DNA of 64,000 nt from Dallia pectoralis (GCA_029465975.1 CM055737.1:18258706-18322705); one strand, 5' to 3'. Numbered from the stretch's first letter, positions 46,858 to 58,097 are shown. Notes: a model not told the origin generated them from the letters alone. Translations and numbers: made by a program.

Positions 46858-47790
46858 TCACCCCATACTCCCGCAGCACCTCCCACAAAAGATCCCGGGG
46901 TACCCGGTCATACGCCTTCTCCAGATCCACAAAACACATGTAGACTGGATGGGCATACTCCCAGGCCCCCTCCAGGATCCTTGCGAGAGTAAAGAGCTGG
47001 TCCGTGGTTCCCGGCCAGGACGAAAACCGCATTGTTCCTCTTCAATCTGAGGTTCGACTATTGGCCGAACCCTCCTTTCCAGCACTTTGGAGTACACTTT
47101 ACCAGGGAGGCTGAGGAGTGTGATACCTCTGTAATTGGCACACACTCTCTGGTCCCCCTTTTTAAGAGGGAACCACCACCCCGGTCTGCCACTCCTCTGG
47201 CACTGTCCCAGACTTCCATGCAATGTTGAAGGGCGTGTCAACCAAGACAGCCCTTCCCCACCCAAAGCTTTTAGCATTTCTGGACGAATCTCATCAGTCC
47301 CTGGGGCTTTGCCACTGTGGAGTTGTTTGACTACCTCAGCGACTTCCCCCAGGGAAACTGACGATGACCCTCCATCAGCCTCCAGCTCTGCCTCTGTACT
47401 AGAGGGCGTGTAGGTCGGATTCAGGAGCTCCTCAAAATGCTCTTTCCAGCGCCCGATCACATCATCAGTTGAGGTCAACAGTGTCCCATCCTTACTGTAC
47501 ACAGCTTGGATGGTTCCCGTTTTCCCCTTCTGAGGTGCCGAGCGGTTTTCCAGAAGCATTTTGGTGCCGACCGAAAGTCCTTCTCCATAGCTTCTCCAAA
47601 CTTCTCCCACACCCGCTGCTTTGCCTCTGACACGGCAGCGGCTGCAGCCTCGGGCCTGTCGGTACCCTGCAACTGCCTCCGGAGTCCCCAGGGCTAGCAT
47701 ATCCCTGAAGGCCTCCTTCTTCAGTCGGACAGCTTCCCTGACCACCGTGGTCCACCACGGTGTTCTAGGAATTACCACCCCTTGAGGCAC
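46858..47790 (-). pseudogene. LINE A linker and N-terminal reverse transcriptase region
   Basis: Frame with the region between endonuclease and polymerase, then early reverse-transcriptase motifs (NYRGITLLSLPGKVY, QCGFRPGR). Continuing the polymerase needs another frame (46787-47032: CFVDLEKAYDRVP, the motif A aspartates), so a frameshift lies near 47000. Further along, at 46628-46639, a FADD catalytic box is recognisable. Its start overlaps the endonuclease frame by 26 bp. Dead copy. Confidence 0.85.
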
Positions 47791-49036
47791 CTAGGACCTT
47801 GAGACCACAGCTCACCGCCGCAGCTTCAGCAATAGAAGCTTTGAACATTGCCCACTCAGGTTCAATGCCCCCAACCTCCACAGGGATGCCTGAAAAGCTC
47901 CGCCGGAGGTGTGAGTTGAAGATCTTTCGGACAGGGGCCTCCTCCAGGCGTTCCCAGTTCACCCGCACCACCCGTTTGGGCTTACCTGGTCTGTCCAAAG
48001 TCTTTCCCCACCCTCTGATCCAACTCACTACCAGATGGTGATCAGTTGACAGCTCTGCCCCTCTCTTCACCCGAGTGTCCAAAACATGCGGCCTTAGATC
48101 AGCCGATACGATCACAAAATCGATCATTGACCTTCGGCCTAGGGTGCTCTGGTACCATGTACACTTATGCGCCTCCTTATGTTCGAACATGGTGTTTGTT
48201 ATAGACAATCCATGACTAGCACAGAAGTCCAATAACAAACGACCGCTCGGGTTTAGATCAGGGAGGCCGTTCCTCCCAATCACGCCTCTCCAGGTGTCTC
48301 CATCGTTGCCCACATGTGCGTTGAAGTCTCCCAGCAGAATGATGGAGTCCCCTACTGGAGCCCTATATAGGACTCCTTCAGGGTCTCCAAGAAGGCTGAA
48401 TACTCCGAACTGCTGTTTGGTGCATAAGCACAAACAACAGTCAGAGTTTTCCCCCACCACCCTTAGGCGTAGGGAGGCAAACCTCTCATCCACCGGGGTA
48501 AACTCCAACACCGCCGTGCTCAGACGTGGGCTCGTGAGTATCCCCACACCAGCCCGCCGCCTCTCACCCTGGGCAACTCCAGAGAAGAACAGAGTCCAAC
48601 CCCTATCCAGGGGTAAGGTTCCAGAGCCACGGTTGTGCGTAGAGGTAAGTCCCACCAGATCCAACTGGTATCGCTCCACCTCACGCACAAGTTCTGGCTC
48701 CTTCCCCCAGTGAGGTGACGTTCCACGTCCCCAAAGCAAGCTTCTGCCGCCCGGGTCTGATCCGTCGAGACCCCCACCTTCACTGTCACCCATATGACAG
48801 CGCACCCGACCCCTGCGGTTGTTCCTGTGAGTGGTGGGCCCACAGGATGGAGAGGAGAGAGATGCCACGTATCTCGTTCGGGCTGTGCCCGGCCGGGCTC
48901 CGTGGCAAACCCGGCCACCAGACGCTCGCTTTCGAGCCCGCCGTCTGGGCCTGGCTCCAGACGGGGGCCCTGGGCTTCCTCCAGGCAGGGTCTCGCTCCT
49001 TTTCCCTCTATCTTTCATGGGGTCTTGGTGAACCAT
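47765..49036 (-). pseudogene. LINE A AP-like endonuclease region, 423 codons
   Basis: Encodes the AP-type endonuclease that nicks target DNA. Motifs: LLGDFNAHVGNDGDTWRGVI (GDFN), SMIDFVIVSADLRPHVLD and STDHHLVVSW. A stretch around the cysteines DCCLCLC reads out of frame relative to family members, then frame is regained at a nearby indel. The frame ends prematurely at GGNS, where copy B continues. Not functional. Confidence 0.85.
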
Positions 49037-49172
49037 TCTTAGTCTGGCCCCTCGCCTGAGACCACTTTGCCTTGGGAAACCCTACCAGGAGCATGAAGCT
49101 CCAGACAACCCAGCCCTCAGGTTCATAGGGGCACACAAACCTCTCCACCACGTTAAGGTGATGATTCCCGGG

Positions 49173-49369
49173 AGCACGTCCAGCTGGGAGGACCTCGGGA
49201 AGACCAGGACTAGGTGGAGAGAGATTATATCTCCACACTGGCCTGGGAACGCCTCTGGATTCCCCAATCAGAGCTGGCTAATGCCCCCAAGGAAGTTTGG
49301 GTCCCCTGCTAGAGCTGCTACCCCGCGACCCCCCGGATAAGGCGGTTGAAGATGAGATGAGATGAGATG
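49173..49369 (+). repeat. LINE A 3' end with GATGA tail
   Basis: Plus-strand 3' terminal segment ending CCCCCCGGATAAGGCGGTTG, then (GATGA)n. Joined head to head with the inverted 5' part at about 49172. Confidence 0.85.
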
Positions 49370-49621
49370 TCTGTCGCTCTTAGGAATTTGCTAGCGACAA
49401 ACCACACATATCTAATTGTTTTCACTTTTTATTAAATTTTATAGTCAATATTTAATGAGAAACAAACAAAACCACATGGTTGGATATAATGGTGACTGGA
49501 TAAAGAGAGGAAATGCAAACACTATAAAAATACAAAATGTCTTGTAAACATCTTTCCCCTATTACAACCCACAATAATCTGATGTGCTGCTGTAAACAAT
49601 TGGACAGTAGTTTTTAGTGGT

Positions 49622-49692
49622 GGCCTTGTTGGTCAAAAGGGAAGGATTCTCGCTTCCGGTGCAAGAGGTCCCGGATTCATTCCCGGACAGGC
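49622..49692 (+). pseudogene. Degenerate CCG-type tRNA-Pro-like
   Basis: The acceptor strands are GGCCTTG and ACAGGCA and no longer pair well. D-arm reads GTCAAAAGGG. Loop TTCCGGT. Confidence 0.75.
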
Positions 49693-50011
49693 AGTGGTAT
49701 ATGGTCAAAATCCATTCCTCAATGGTGTCGGGTTATCGATCCAGCAGGGAGTCCGTTATGGCCACATTGTCTGCCGCTCTTAGGAATTTCGCTAGCGACA
49801 AGCCACCTTCTCCAAATATACTTTATTTTTATTAAAATGTATAATCAATATTTAATGAGAAACAAACAAAACCACACGGTCGGATATAAGGAGAGGAAAT
49901 AAATAACACTACAGAAAATTTACAAAATGGCTTGAAAACATCTTGCCCCTAACACAACCACAATAATCTTGATGTGCTGCCGTAAAAAAAATTCAAAATC
50001 ATTTTTACAGT

Positions 50012-50083
50012 GGCTCGTTGGTCTAGGGGTATGATTCTCGCTTTAGGTGCGAGAGGTCCCGGGTTCAAATCCCGGCCAGGCCC
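50012..50083 (+). pseudogene. tRNA-Pro body with UAG (Leu) anticodon, damaged acceptor
   Basis: Loop TTTAGGT gives anticodon UAG, which would read leucine CUA. The B box GGTTCAAATCC and T5 run are intact, but the acceptor 3' strand reads CCAGGCC, so the stem is mismatched. Confidence 0.75.
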
Positions 50084-50172
50084 AGTGTTATTTTTATATT
50101 CAGTGCAGTAGGACAGTCACTAAATCAATCTGGTCGAAATCCATTCCTCAATGGTGTCTGGAGTGATGATCT

Positions 50173-50672
50173 NNNNNNNNNNNNNNNNNNNNNNNNNNNN
50201 NNNNNNNNNNNNNNNNNNNNNNNNNNNNNNNNNNNNNNNNNNNNNNNNNNNNNNNNNNNNNNNNNNNNNNNNNNNNNNNNNNNNNNNNNNNNNNNNNNNN
50301 NNNNNNNNNNNNNNNNNNNNNNNNNNNNNNNNNNNNNNNNNNNNNNNNNNNNNNNNNNNNNNNNNNNNNNNNNNNNNNNNNNNNNNNNNNNNNNNNNNNN
50401 NNNNNNNNNNNNNNNNNNNNNNNNNNNNNNNNNNNNNNNNNNNNNNNNNNNNNNNNNNNNNNNNNNNNNNNNNNNNNNNNNNNNNNNNNNNNNNNNNNNN
50501 NNNNNNNNNNNNNNNNNNNNNNNNNNNNNNNNNNNNNNNNNNNNNNNNNNNNNNNNNNNNNNNNNNNNNNNNNNNNNNNNNNNNNNNNNNNNNNNNNNNN
50601 NNNNNNNNNNNNNNNNNNNNNNNNNNNNNNNNNNNNNNNNNNNNNNNNNNNNNNNNNNNNNNNNNNNNNNNN
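50173..50672. other. Assembly gap of exactly 500 N at the centre of an inverted repeat
   Basis: The sequence on both sides is the same tRNA-LINE block in opposite orientation. Whether this is a real palindrome or a scaffolding choice cannot be told here. Confidence 0.99.
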
Positions 50673-50703
50673 AGCGAGAATCCTTCCCCTGGACCAACGA
50701 GCC
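50673..50703 (-). pseudogene. 5' half of a type B tRNA at the contig end
   Basis: Cut by the gap in the anticodon stem. The remaining half matches type B (CCAGGGGAAGG). Confidence 0.75.
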
Positions 50704-51083
50704 ACAACTAAAAGCTATTGTCCAATTGTTTACAGCAGCACATCAGGATTATTGTGGGTTGCAATAAGGGAAAGATGTTTACAAGACATTTTGTATTTTT
50801 TATAGTGTTTGTATTTCCTCTCCTTATCCAGTCACCATTATATCCGACCGTGTGGTTTTTTTTTTTTTTGTTTATCATTAAATATTGACTATACAATTTA
50901 ATTAAAAGTGAAAAACAATTAGAGAAGGTGGGGTGGTTTGTCGCTAGCAAAACTCCTATGAGCGACAGACAATGTGGACAAAATAGGCGCTGCTAGATCA
51001 TCACTCCAGACACCATTGAGGAATGGATTTCGACCAGATTGATGGAGTCACTGTCCGACTGCACTGAATATAAAAATACCACT

Positions 51084-51155
51084 GGGCTCGTCCGGGATTT
51101 GAACCCGGGACCTCTCGCACCCAAAGCGAGAATCATACCCCTAGACCAACGAGCC
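51084..51155 (-). tRNA. trnap-ugg: tRNA-Pro (UGG), type A
   Basis: Intact, with T5 terminator. Spacer variants match the copy at 41045. Confidence 0.93.
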
Positions 51156-51473
51156 ACTGTAAAAATGATTTTGAATTTTTTTACGGCAGCACATCAAGAT
51201 TATTGTGGGTTGTGTTAGGGGCAAGATGTTTTCAAGCCATTTTGGAAATTTTCTGTAGTGTATTTATTTCCTCTCCTTATATCCGACCGTGTGGTTTTGT
51301 TTGTTTCTCATTAATTATTGATTATACATTTTAATAAAAAATACAGTATATTTGGAGAAGGTGGTTTGTCGCTAGCGCAATTCCTAAGAGCGGCAGACAA
51401 TGTGGCCATAACGGACTCTGCTGGATCGACAATCCAGACACCATTGAGGAATGGATTTTGACCATATACCACT

Positions 51474-51544
51474 GGGCTCGTCCGGGAATGAATCCGGGAC
51501 CTCTTGCACCGGATGCGAGAATCCTTACCTTGGACCAACGAGCC
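51474..51544 (-). pseudogene. tRNA-Pro-like, CCG anticodon, type B
   Basis: Near copy of 40656 on the opposite strand, including its private spacer changes. Confidence 0.8.
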
Positions 51545-51864
51545 ACCACTAAAAACTATTGTCCAATTGTTTACAGCAGCACATCAGGATTATTGTGGGT
51601 TGCAATAAGGGAAAGATGTTTACAAGAAATTTTGTATTTTTTATAGTGTTTGTATTTCCTCTCTTTATCCAGTCACCATTATATCCAACCATGTGGTTTT
51701 GTTTGTTTCTCATTAAATATTGACTATAAAATTTAATAAAAAGTGAAAAACAATTAGATAAGGTGGGGTGGTTTGTCGCTAGCAAAATTCCTAAGAGCGA
51801 CAGACATCTCATCTCATCTCATCTTCAACCGCTTATCCGGGGTCGGGTCGCGGGGGTAGCAGCT

Positions 51865-52359
51865 CTAGCAGGGGACCCCAAACTTCCCTTTCCCGGGCAA
51901 CATTAGCCAGCTCTGACTGGGGAATCCCGAGGCGTTCCCAGGCCAGTGTGGAGATATAATCTCTCCACCTAGTCCTGGGTCTTCCCGAGGTCTCCTCCCA
52001 GCTGGACGTGCCTGGAACACCTCTCTAGGGAGGCGCCCAGGTGGCATTCTTACAAGATGCCCGAACCACCTCAACTGGCTCCTTTCTATGCAAAGGAGCA
52101 GCGGCTCTACTCCGAGTTCCTCTCGGATGACTGAGCTTCTCACCCTATCCCTAAGGGAGAGGCCAGCCACCTTTCTGAGAAAACCCATTTCGGCCGCTTG
52201 TACCCGCGATCTCGTTCTTTCGGTCATGACCCAGCTTTCATGACCATAGGTGAGGGTAGGAACAAAGATTGACCGGTAGATCGAGAGCTTTGCCTTTCGG
52301 CTCAGCTCTCTTTTCGTCACAACGGTGCGGTGAAGCGAATGCCTCCCGGGAATCATCAC
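51865..52359 (-). pseudogene. LINE B C-terminal region of the ORF, 164 codons
   Basis: Carries the segment typical of the C-terminus in this LINE type: SIYRSIFVPTLTYGHESWVM and RSQLRWFGHLVRMPPGRLPR. The frame runs into the inverted part at its 5' side, so its first codons are not native. Confidence 0.82.
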
Positions 52360-53154
52360 CTTAACGTGGTGGAGAGGTTTGTGTGCCCCTATGAACCTGA
52401 GGGCTGGGTTGTCTGGAGCTTCATGCTCCTGGTAGGGTTTCCCAAGGCAAAGTGGTCTCAGGCGAGGGGCCAGACTAAGAATGGTTCACCAAGACCCCAT
52501 GAAAAATCGAGGGAAAAGGATCGAGACCCTGCCTGGAGGAAGCCCAGGGCCCCGTCTGGAGCCAGGCCCAGACGGCGGGCTCGAAAGCGAGCGTCTGGTG
52601 GCCGGGTTTGCCACGGAGCCCGGCCGGGCACAGCCCGAACGAGATACGTGGCATCTCTCTCCTCTCCATCCTGTGGGCCCACCACTCACAGGAACAACCG
52701 CAGGGGTCGGGTGCGCTGTCATATGGGTGACAGTGAAGGTGGGGGTCTCGACGGATCAGACCCGGGCGGCAGAAGCTTGCTTTGGGGACGTGGAACGTCA
52801 CCTCACTGGGGGAAGGAGCCAGAACTTGTGCGTGAGGTGGAGCGATACCAGTTGGATCTGGTGGGACTTACCTCTACGCACAACCGTGGCTCTGGAACCT
52901 TACCCCTGGATAGGGGTTGGACTCTGTTCTTCTCTGGAGTTGCCCAGGGTGAGAGGCGGCGGGCTGGTGTGGGGATACTCACGAGCCCACGTCTGAGCAC
53001 GGCGGTGTTGGAGTTTACCCCGGTGGATGAGAGGTTTGCCTCCCTACGCCTAAGGGTGGTGGGGGAAAACTCTGACTGTTGTTTGTGCTTATGCACCAAA
53101 CAGCAGTTCGGAGTATTCAGCCTTCTTGGAGACCCTGAAGGGAGTCCTATATAG
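52330..53154 (+). pseudogene. LINE B 5' region and start of endonuclease, 274 codons
   Basis: Same protein as the first half of the copy A endonuclease frame (ELVREVERYQLDLVGLTSTH, RRAGVGILTSPRL). It contains the same out-of-frame DCCLCLC stretch and stops at about 53154 where copy A has a compensating indel. Confidence 0.82.
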
Positions 53155-54043
53155 GGCTCCAGTAGGGGACTCCATCATTCTGCTGGGAGACTTCAACGCA
53201 CATGTGGGCAACGATGGAGACACCTGGAGAGGCGTGATTGGGAGGAACGGCCTCCCTGATCTAAACCCGAGCGGTCGTTTGTTATTGGACTTCTGTGCTA
53301 GTCATGGATTGTCTATAACAAACACCATGTTCGAACATAAGGAGGCGCATAAGTGTACATGGTACCAGAGCACCCTAGGCCGAAGGTCAATGATCGATTT
53401 TGTGATCGTATCGGCTGATCTAAGGCCGCATGTTTTGGACACTCGGGTGAAGAGAGGGGCAGAGCTGTCAACTGATCACCATCTGGTAGTGAGTTGGATC
53501 AGAGGGTGGGGAAAGACTTTGGACAGACCAGGTAAGCCCAAACGGGTGGTGCGGGTGAACTGGGAACGTCTGGAGGAGGCCCCTGTCCGAAAGATCTTCA
53601 ACTCACACCTCCGGCGGAGCTTTTCAAGCATCCCTGTGGAGGTTGGGGGCATTGAACCTGAGTGGGCAATGTTCAAAGCTTCTATTGCTGAAGCTGCGGC
53701 GGTGAGCTGTGGTCTCAAGGTCCTAGGTGCCTCAAGGGGTGGTAACCCTAGAACACCGTGGTGGACCACGGTGGTCAGGGAAGCTGTCCGACTGAAGAAG
53801 GAGGCCTTCAGGGATATGCTAGCCCTGGGGACTCCGGAGGCAGTTGCAGGGTACCGACAGGCCCGAAGGGCTGCAGCCGCTGCCGTGTCAGAGGCAAAGC
53901 AGCGGGTGTGGGAGAAGTTTGGAGAAGCTATGGAGAAGGACTTTCGGTCGGCACCAAAATGCTTCTGGAAAACCGTTCGGCACCTCAGAAGGGGAAAACG
54001 GGAACCATCCAAGCTGTGTACAGTAAGGATGGGACACTGTTGA
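53126..54043 (+). pseudogene. LINE B endonuclease C-terminal half and linker, 305 codons
   Basis: GDFN, IDFVIVSADL and TDHH motifs all present. It runs on through GGNPRTPWWTTVVREAVRLK, where copy A stops, and ends at a stop near 54043 before the polymerase. Confidence 0.84.
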
Positions 54044-54239
54044 CCTCAACTGATGATGTGATCGGGCGCTGGAAAGAGCATTTTGAGGAGCTCCTGAATC
54101 CGACCTACACGCCCTCTAGTACAGAGGCAGAGCTGGAGGCTGATGGAGGGTCATCGTCAGTTTCCCTGGGGAAGTCGCTGAGGTAGTCAAACAACTCCAC
54201 AGTGGCAAAGCCCCAGGGACTGATGAGATTCGTCCAGAA

Positions 54240-54709
54240 ATGCTAAAAGCTTTGGGTGGGGAAGGGCTGTCTTGGTTGACACGCCTCTTCAACATTGCAT
54301 GGAAGTCTGGGACAGTGCCAGAGGAGTGGCAGACCGGGGTGGTGGTTCCCCTCTTTAAAAAGGGGGACCAGAGAGTGTGTGCCAATTACAGAGGTATCAC
54401 ACTCCTCAGCCTCCCTGGTAAAGTGTACTCCAAAGTGCTGGAAAGGAGGGTTCGGCCAATAGTCGAACCTCAGATTGAAGAGGAACAATGCGGTTTTCGT
54501 CCTGGCCGGGAACCACGGACCAGCTCTTTACTCTCGCAAGGATCCTGGAGGGGGCCTGGGAGTATGCCCATCCAGTCTACATGTGTTTTGTGGATCTGGA
54601 GAAGGCGTATGACCGGGTACCCCGGGATCTTTTGTGGGAGGTGCTGCGGGAGTATGGGGTGAGGGGGTCTCTTCTCAGCAGACAATGTGGACAAAATAGG
54701 CGCTGCTAG
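54240..54709 (+). pseudogene. LINE B N-terminal reverse transcriptase fragments in two frames
   Basis: The first frame (54240-54662) carries NYRGITLLSLPGKVY and QCGFRPGR, then shifts. The second (54488-54709) carries CFVDLEKAYDRVP. The element is cut before the catalytic F/YADD box, so polymerase activity is excluded. Confidence 0.84.
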
Positions 54710-54796
54710 ATCATCACTCCAGACACCATTGAGGAATGGATTTCGACCAGATTGATTTAGTCACTGTCCGACTGCACTGAATATAAATATAACACT

Positions 54797-54865
54797 GGGC
54801 TCGTCCGGGATTTGAACCCGGGACCTCTCGCACCCAAAGCGAGAATCATACCCCTAGACCAAGCC
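54797..54865 (-). pseudogene. tRNA-Pro (UGG) with shortened acceptor strand
   Basis: Three bases of the 5' acceptor strand are missing (GGCTT against ACGAGCC). The body is otherwise type A. No T4 run. Confidence 0.75.
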
Positions 54866-55190
54866 ACTGTAAAAAATTTTTGAAATTTTTTACGGCAGCA
54901 CATCAAGATTATTGTGGGTTGTGTTAGGGGCAAGATGTTTTCAAGCCATTTTGTAAATTTTCTGTAGTGTATTTATTTCCTTATCCAGTCACCTTATATC
55001 CGACCGTGTGGTTTTGTTTGTTTCTCATTAAATATTGATTATACATTTTAATAAAAAATAAAGTATATTTGGAGAAGGTGGTTTGTCGCTAGCGAAATTC
55101 CTAAGAGCGGCAGACAATGTGGCCATAACGGACTCTGCTGGATCGACAATCCAGACACCATTGAGGAATGGATTTTGACCATATACCACT

Positions 55191-55264
55191 GGGCTCGTCC
55201 GGGAATGAATCCGGGACCTCTCGCACCAAAGCGAGAATCATACCCCTAGACCAACTAAAAAGCC
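55191..55264 (-). pseudogene. Damaged hybrid tRNA-Pro
   Basis: Six-base anticodon loop (TTTGGT) and an insertion in the acceptor region (GGCTTTTTAGTTGG). Confidence 0.78.
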
Positions 55265-55593
55265 ACTGTAAAAAAATTTTGAATTTTTTACGGCAGCACA
55301 TCAAGATTATTGTGGGTTGTGTTAGGGCAAGATGTTTTCAAGCCATTTTGTAAATTTTCTGTAGTGTATTTATTTCCTCTCCTTATCCAGTCACCACTAT
55401 ATCCGACCGTGTGGTTTTGTTTGTTTCTCATTAAATATTGATTATACATTTTAATAAAAAATAAAGTATATTTGGAGAAGGTGGTTTGTCGCTAGCGAAA
55501 TTCCTAAGAGCGGCAGACAATGTGGCCATAACGGACTCTGCTGGATCGACAATCCAGACACCATTGAGGAATGGATTTTGACCATATACCACT

Positions 55594-55668
55594 GGGCTCG
55601 TCCGGGAATGAATCCGGGACCTCTCGCACCCAAAGCGAGAATCATATTTCCCCCTAGACCAACAAGCC
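55594..55668 (-). pseudogene. Hybrid tRNA-Pro with D-loop insertion
   Basis: Four extra bases in the D-loop (GGGGGAAATATG) and a type B T-arm. Confidence 0.78.
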
Positions 55669-56004
55669 ACTGTAAAAGAAATTTAGAATTTTTTACGGCA
55701 GCACATCAAGATTATTGTGGGTTGTGTTAGGGGCAAGATGTTTTCAAGCCATTTTGTAAATTTTCTGTAGTGTATTTATTTCCTCTCCTTATCCAGTCAC
55801 CATTATATCCGACCGTGTGGTTTTGTTTGTTTCTCATTAAATATTGATTATACATTTTAATAAAAAAAAAAAAAAAGTATATTTGGAGAAGGTGGTTTGT
55901 CGCTAGCAAAATTCCTAAGAGCGGCAGACAATGTGGCCAAAACGGACTCTGCTGGATCGACAATCCAGACACCATTGAGGAATGGATTTTGACCATATAC
56001 CACT

Positions 56005-56090
56005 GGGCACTGAATATAAATATAACACTGGGAATGAATCCGGGACCTCTCGCACCCAAAGCGAGAATCATACCCCTAGACCAACAAGCC
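56005..56090 (-). pseudogene. Hybrid tRNA-Pro lacking its acceptor 3' strand
   Basis: After the T-arm the sequence jumps into type A spacer (CACTGAATATAAATATAACA) in place of ACGAGCC. Confidence 0.78.
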
Positions 56091-56424
56091 ACTGTAAAAG
56101 AAATTTAGAATTTTTTACGGCAGCACATCAAGAGTTATATTGTGGGTTGTGTTAGGGGCAAGATGTTTTCAAGCCATTTTGTAAATTTTCTGTAGTGTAT
56201 TTATTTCCTCTCCTTATCCAGTCACCACTATATTCGACCGTGTGGTTTTGTTTGTTTCTCATTAAATATTGATTATACATTTTAATAAAAAATAAAGTAT
56301 ATTTGGAGAAGGTGGTTTGTCGCTAGCGAAATTCCTAAGAGCGGCAGACAATGTGGCCATAACGGACTCTGCTGGATCGACAATCCAGACACCATTGAGA
56401 AATGGATTTTGACCATATACCACT

Positions 56425-56494
56425 GGGCTCGTCCGGGAATGAATACGGGACCTCTCGCACCGGAAGCGAGAATCCTCCCCTGGACCAACGAGCC
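56425..56494 (-). pseudogene. tRNA-Pro-like, CCG anticodon, type B
   Basis: D-loop one base short; short T-arm with the CGTATTC variant. Confidence 0.8.
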
Positions 56495-56869
56495 ACAACT
56501 AAAAGCTATTGTCCAATTGTTTACAGCAGCACATCAGGATTATTGTGGGTTGCAATAAGGAAAAATGTTTTCAAGACATTTTGTATTTTTTATAGTGTTT
56601 GTATTTCCTCTCCTTATCCAGTCACCATTATATCCGACCGTGTGGGTTTTTTTTTGTTTATCATTAAATATTGACTATACAATTTAATAAAAAGTGAAAA
56701 ACAATTAGAGAAGGTGGGGTGGTTTGTCGCTAGCAAAACTCCTAAGAGCGACAGACAATGTGGACAAAATAGGCGCTGCTAGATCATCACTCCAGACACC
56801 ATTGAGGAATGGATTTCGACCAGATTGATGGAGTCACTGTCCGACTGCACTGAATATAAAAATAACACT

Positions 56870-56941
56870 GGGCTCGTCCGGGATTTGAACCCGGGACCTC
56901 TCGCACCCAAAGCGAGAATCATACCCCTAGACCAACGAGCC
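56870..56941 (-). tRNA. trnap-ugg: tRNA-Pro (UGG), type A
   Basis: Perfect reference cloverleaf with T5 terminator. Confidence 0.95.
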
Positions 56942-57259
56942 ACTGTAAAAATGATTTTGAATTTTTTTACGGCAGCACATCAAGATTATTGTGGGTTGTG
57001 TTAGGGGCAAGATGTTTTCAAGCCATTTTGGAAATTTTCTGTAGTGTATTTATTTCCTCTCCTTATATCCGACCGTGTGGTTTTGTTTGTTTCTCATTAA
57101 TTATTGATTATACATTTTAATAAAAAATAAAGTATATTTGGAGAAGGTGGTTTGTCGCTAGCGAAATTCCTAAGAGCGGCAGACAATGTGGCCATAACGG
57201 ACTCTGCTGGATCGACAATCCAGACACCATTGAGGAATGGATTTTGACCATATACCACT

Positions 57260-57330
57260 GGGCTCGTCCGGGAATGAATCCGGGACCTCTTGCACCGGAT
57301 GCGAGAATCCTTACCTTGGACCAACGAGCC
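57260..57330 (-). pseudogene. tRNA-Pro-like, CCG anticodon, type B
   Basis: Same class as 51474. A second unoccupied form of the LTR insertion site follows at about 57420-57460. Confidence 0.8.
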
Positions 57331-57707
57331 ACCACTAAAAACTATTGTCCAATTGTTTACAGCAGCACATCAGGATTATTGTGGGTTGCAATAAGGGAAA
57401 GATGTTTACAAGAAATTTTGTATTTTTTATAGTGTTTGTATTTCCTCTCTTTATCCAGTCACCATTATATCCAACCATGTGGTTTTGTTTGTTTCTCATT
57501 AAATATTGACTATAAAATTTAATAAAAAGTGAAAAACAATTAGATAAGGTGGGGTGGTTTGTCGCTAGCAAAATTCCTAAGAGCGACAGACAATGTGGAC
57601 AAAATAGGCGCTGCTAGATCATCACTCCAGACACCATTGAGGAATGGGATTTTCAGACCAGATTGATTTAGTCACTGTCCGACTGCACTGAATATAAATA
57701 TAACACT

Positions 57708-57779
57708 GGGCTCGTCCGGGATTTGAACCCGGGACCTCTCGCACCCAAAGCGAGAATCATACCCCTAGACCAACGAGCC
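57708..57779 (-). tRNA. trnap-ugg: tRNA-Pro (UGG), type A
   Basis: Intact. No T4 run downstream. Confidence 0.93.
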
Positions 57780-58097
57780 ACTGTAAAAATGATTTTGATT
57801 TTTTTTACGGCAGCACATCAAGATTATTGTGGGTTGTGTTAGGGGCAAGATGTTTTCAAGCCATTTTGTAAATTTTCTGTAGTGTATTTATTTCCTCTCC
57901 TTATATCCGACCGTGTGGTTTTGTTTGTTTCTCATTAAATATTGATTATACATTTTAATAAAAAATAAAGTATATTTGGAGAAGGTGGTTTGTCGCTAGC
58001 GAAATTCCTAAGAGCGGCAGACAATGTGGCCATAACGGACTCTGCTGGATCGACAATCCAGACACCATTGAGGAATGGATTTTGACCATATACCACT

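Larger units (their letters stand above)
46454..49369. mobile_element. LINE copy A (RTE/Rex-type), 5'-inverted insertion
   Basis: A non-LTR retrotransposon flanked by TGTCTGTC (46446-46453 and 49368-49375). Its right end is the element's 3' end in plus orientation with a (GATGA)n tail at 49351-49369. Left of about 49172 everything is the element's 5' part in minus orientation. This head-to-head structure is the signature of twin priming. Compared with copy B it keeps more of the reverse transcriptase (to the FADD box) but has lost about 365 bp at the inversion junction. The clade assignment rests on protein similarity recalled from fish genomes and on the tail, so it is tentative. Confidence 0.88.
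49370..50172 (+). repeat. tRNA-Pro tandem array, block 3c (plus strand)
   Basis: Two degenerate monomers with many single-base deletions, ending in a gap. Diagnostic spacer variants match 34440-34599 and, inverted, 51650-51800. Confidence 0.9.
50673..51804 (-). repeat. tRNA-Pro tandem array, block 4a (minus strand)
   Basis: Partial B, A and B monomers ending at the LINE B target duplication GACAGACA (51799-51806). Around 51640-51670 it carries the unoccupied form of the LTR-element insertion site (TTTGTATTTCCTCTCTTTAT). Confidence 0.92.
51805..54677. mobile_element. LINE copy B (RTE/Rex-type), mirror image of copy A
   Basis: The left end is the element 3' end in minus orientation with a (CATCT)n tail (51805-51823). 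From about 52343 the 5' part runs in plus orientation. The target site and 5'-inversion point are those of copy A, so both descend from one insertion. Copy B keeps the ~365 bp that copy A lacks near the junction, but is truncated at about 54677 inside the polymerase, directly against tRNA spacer (GCAGACAATG). Confidence 0.88.

Noticed and set aside
46375..46943. Short plus- and minus-strand frames at the left edge of LINE A
   Set aside because: They are shifted or antisense readings of the LINE polymerase region, not separate genes.
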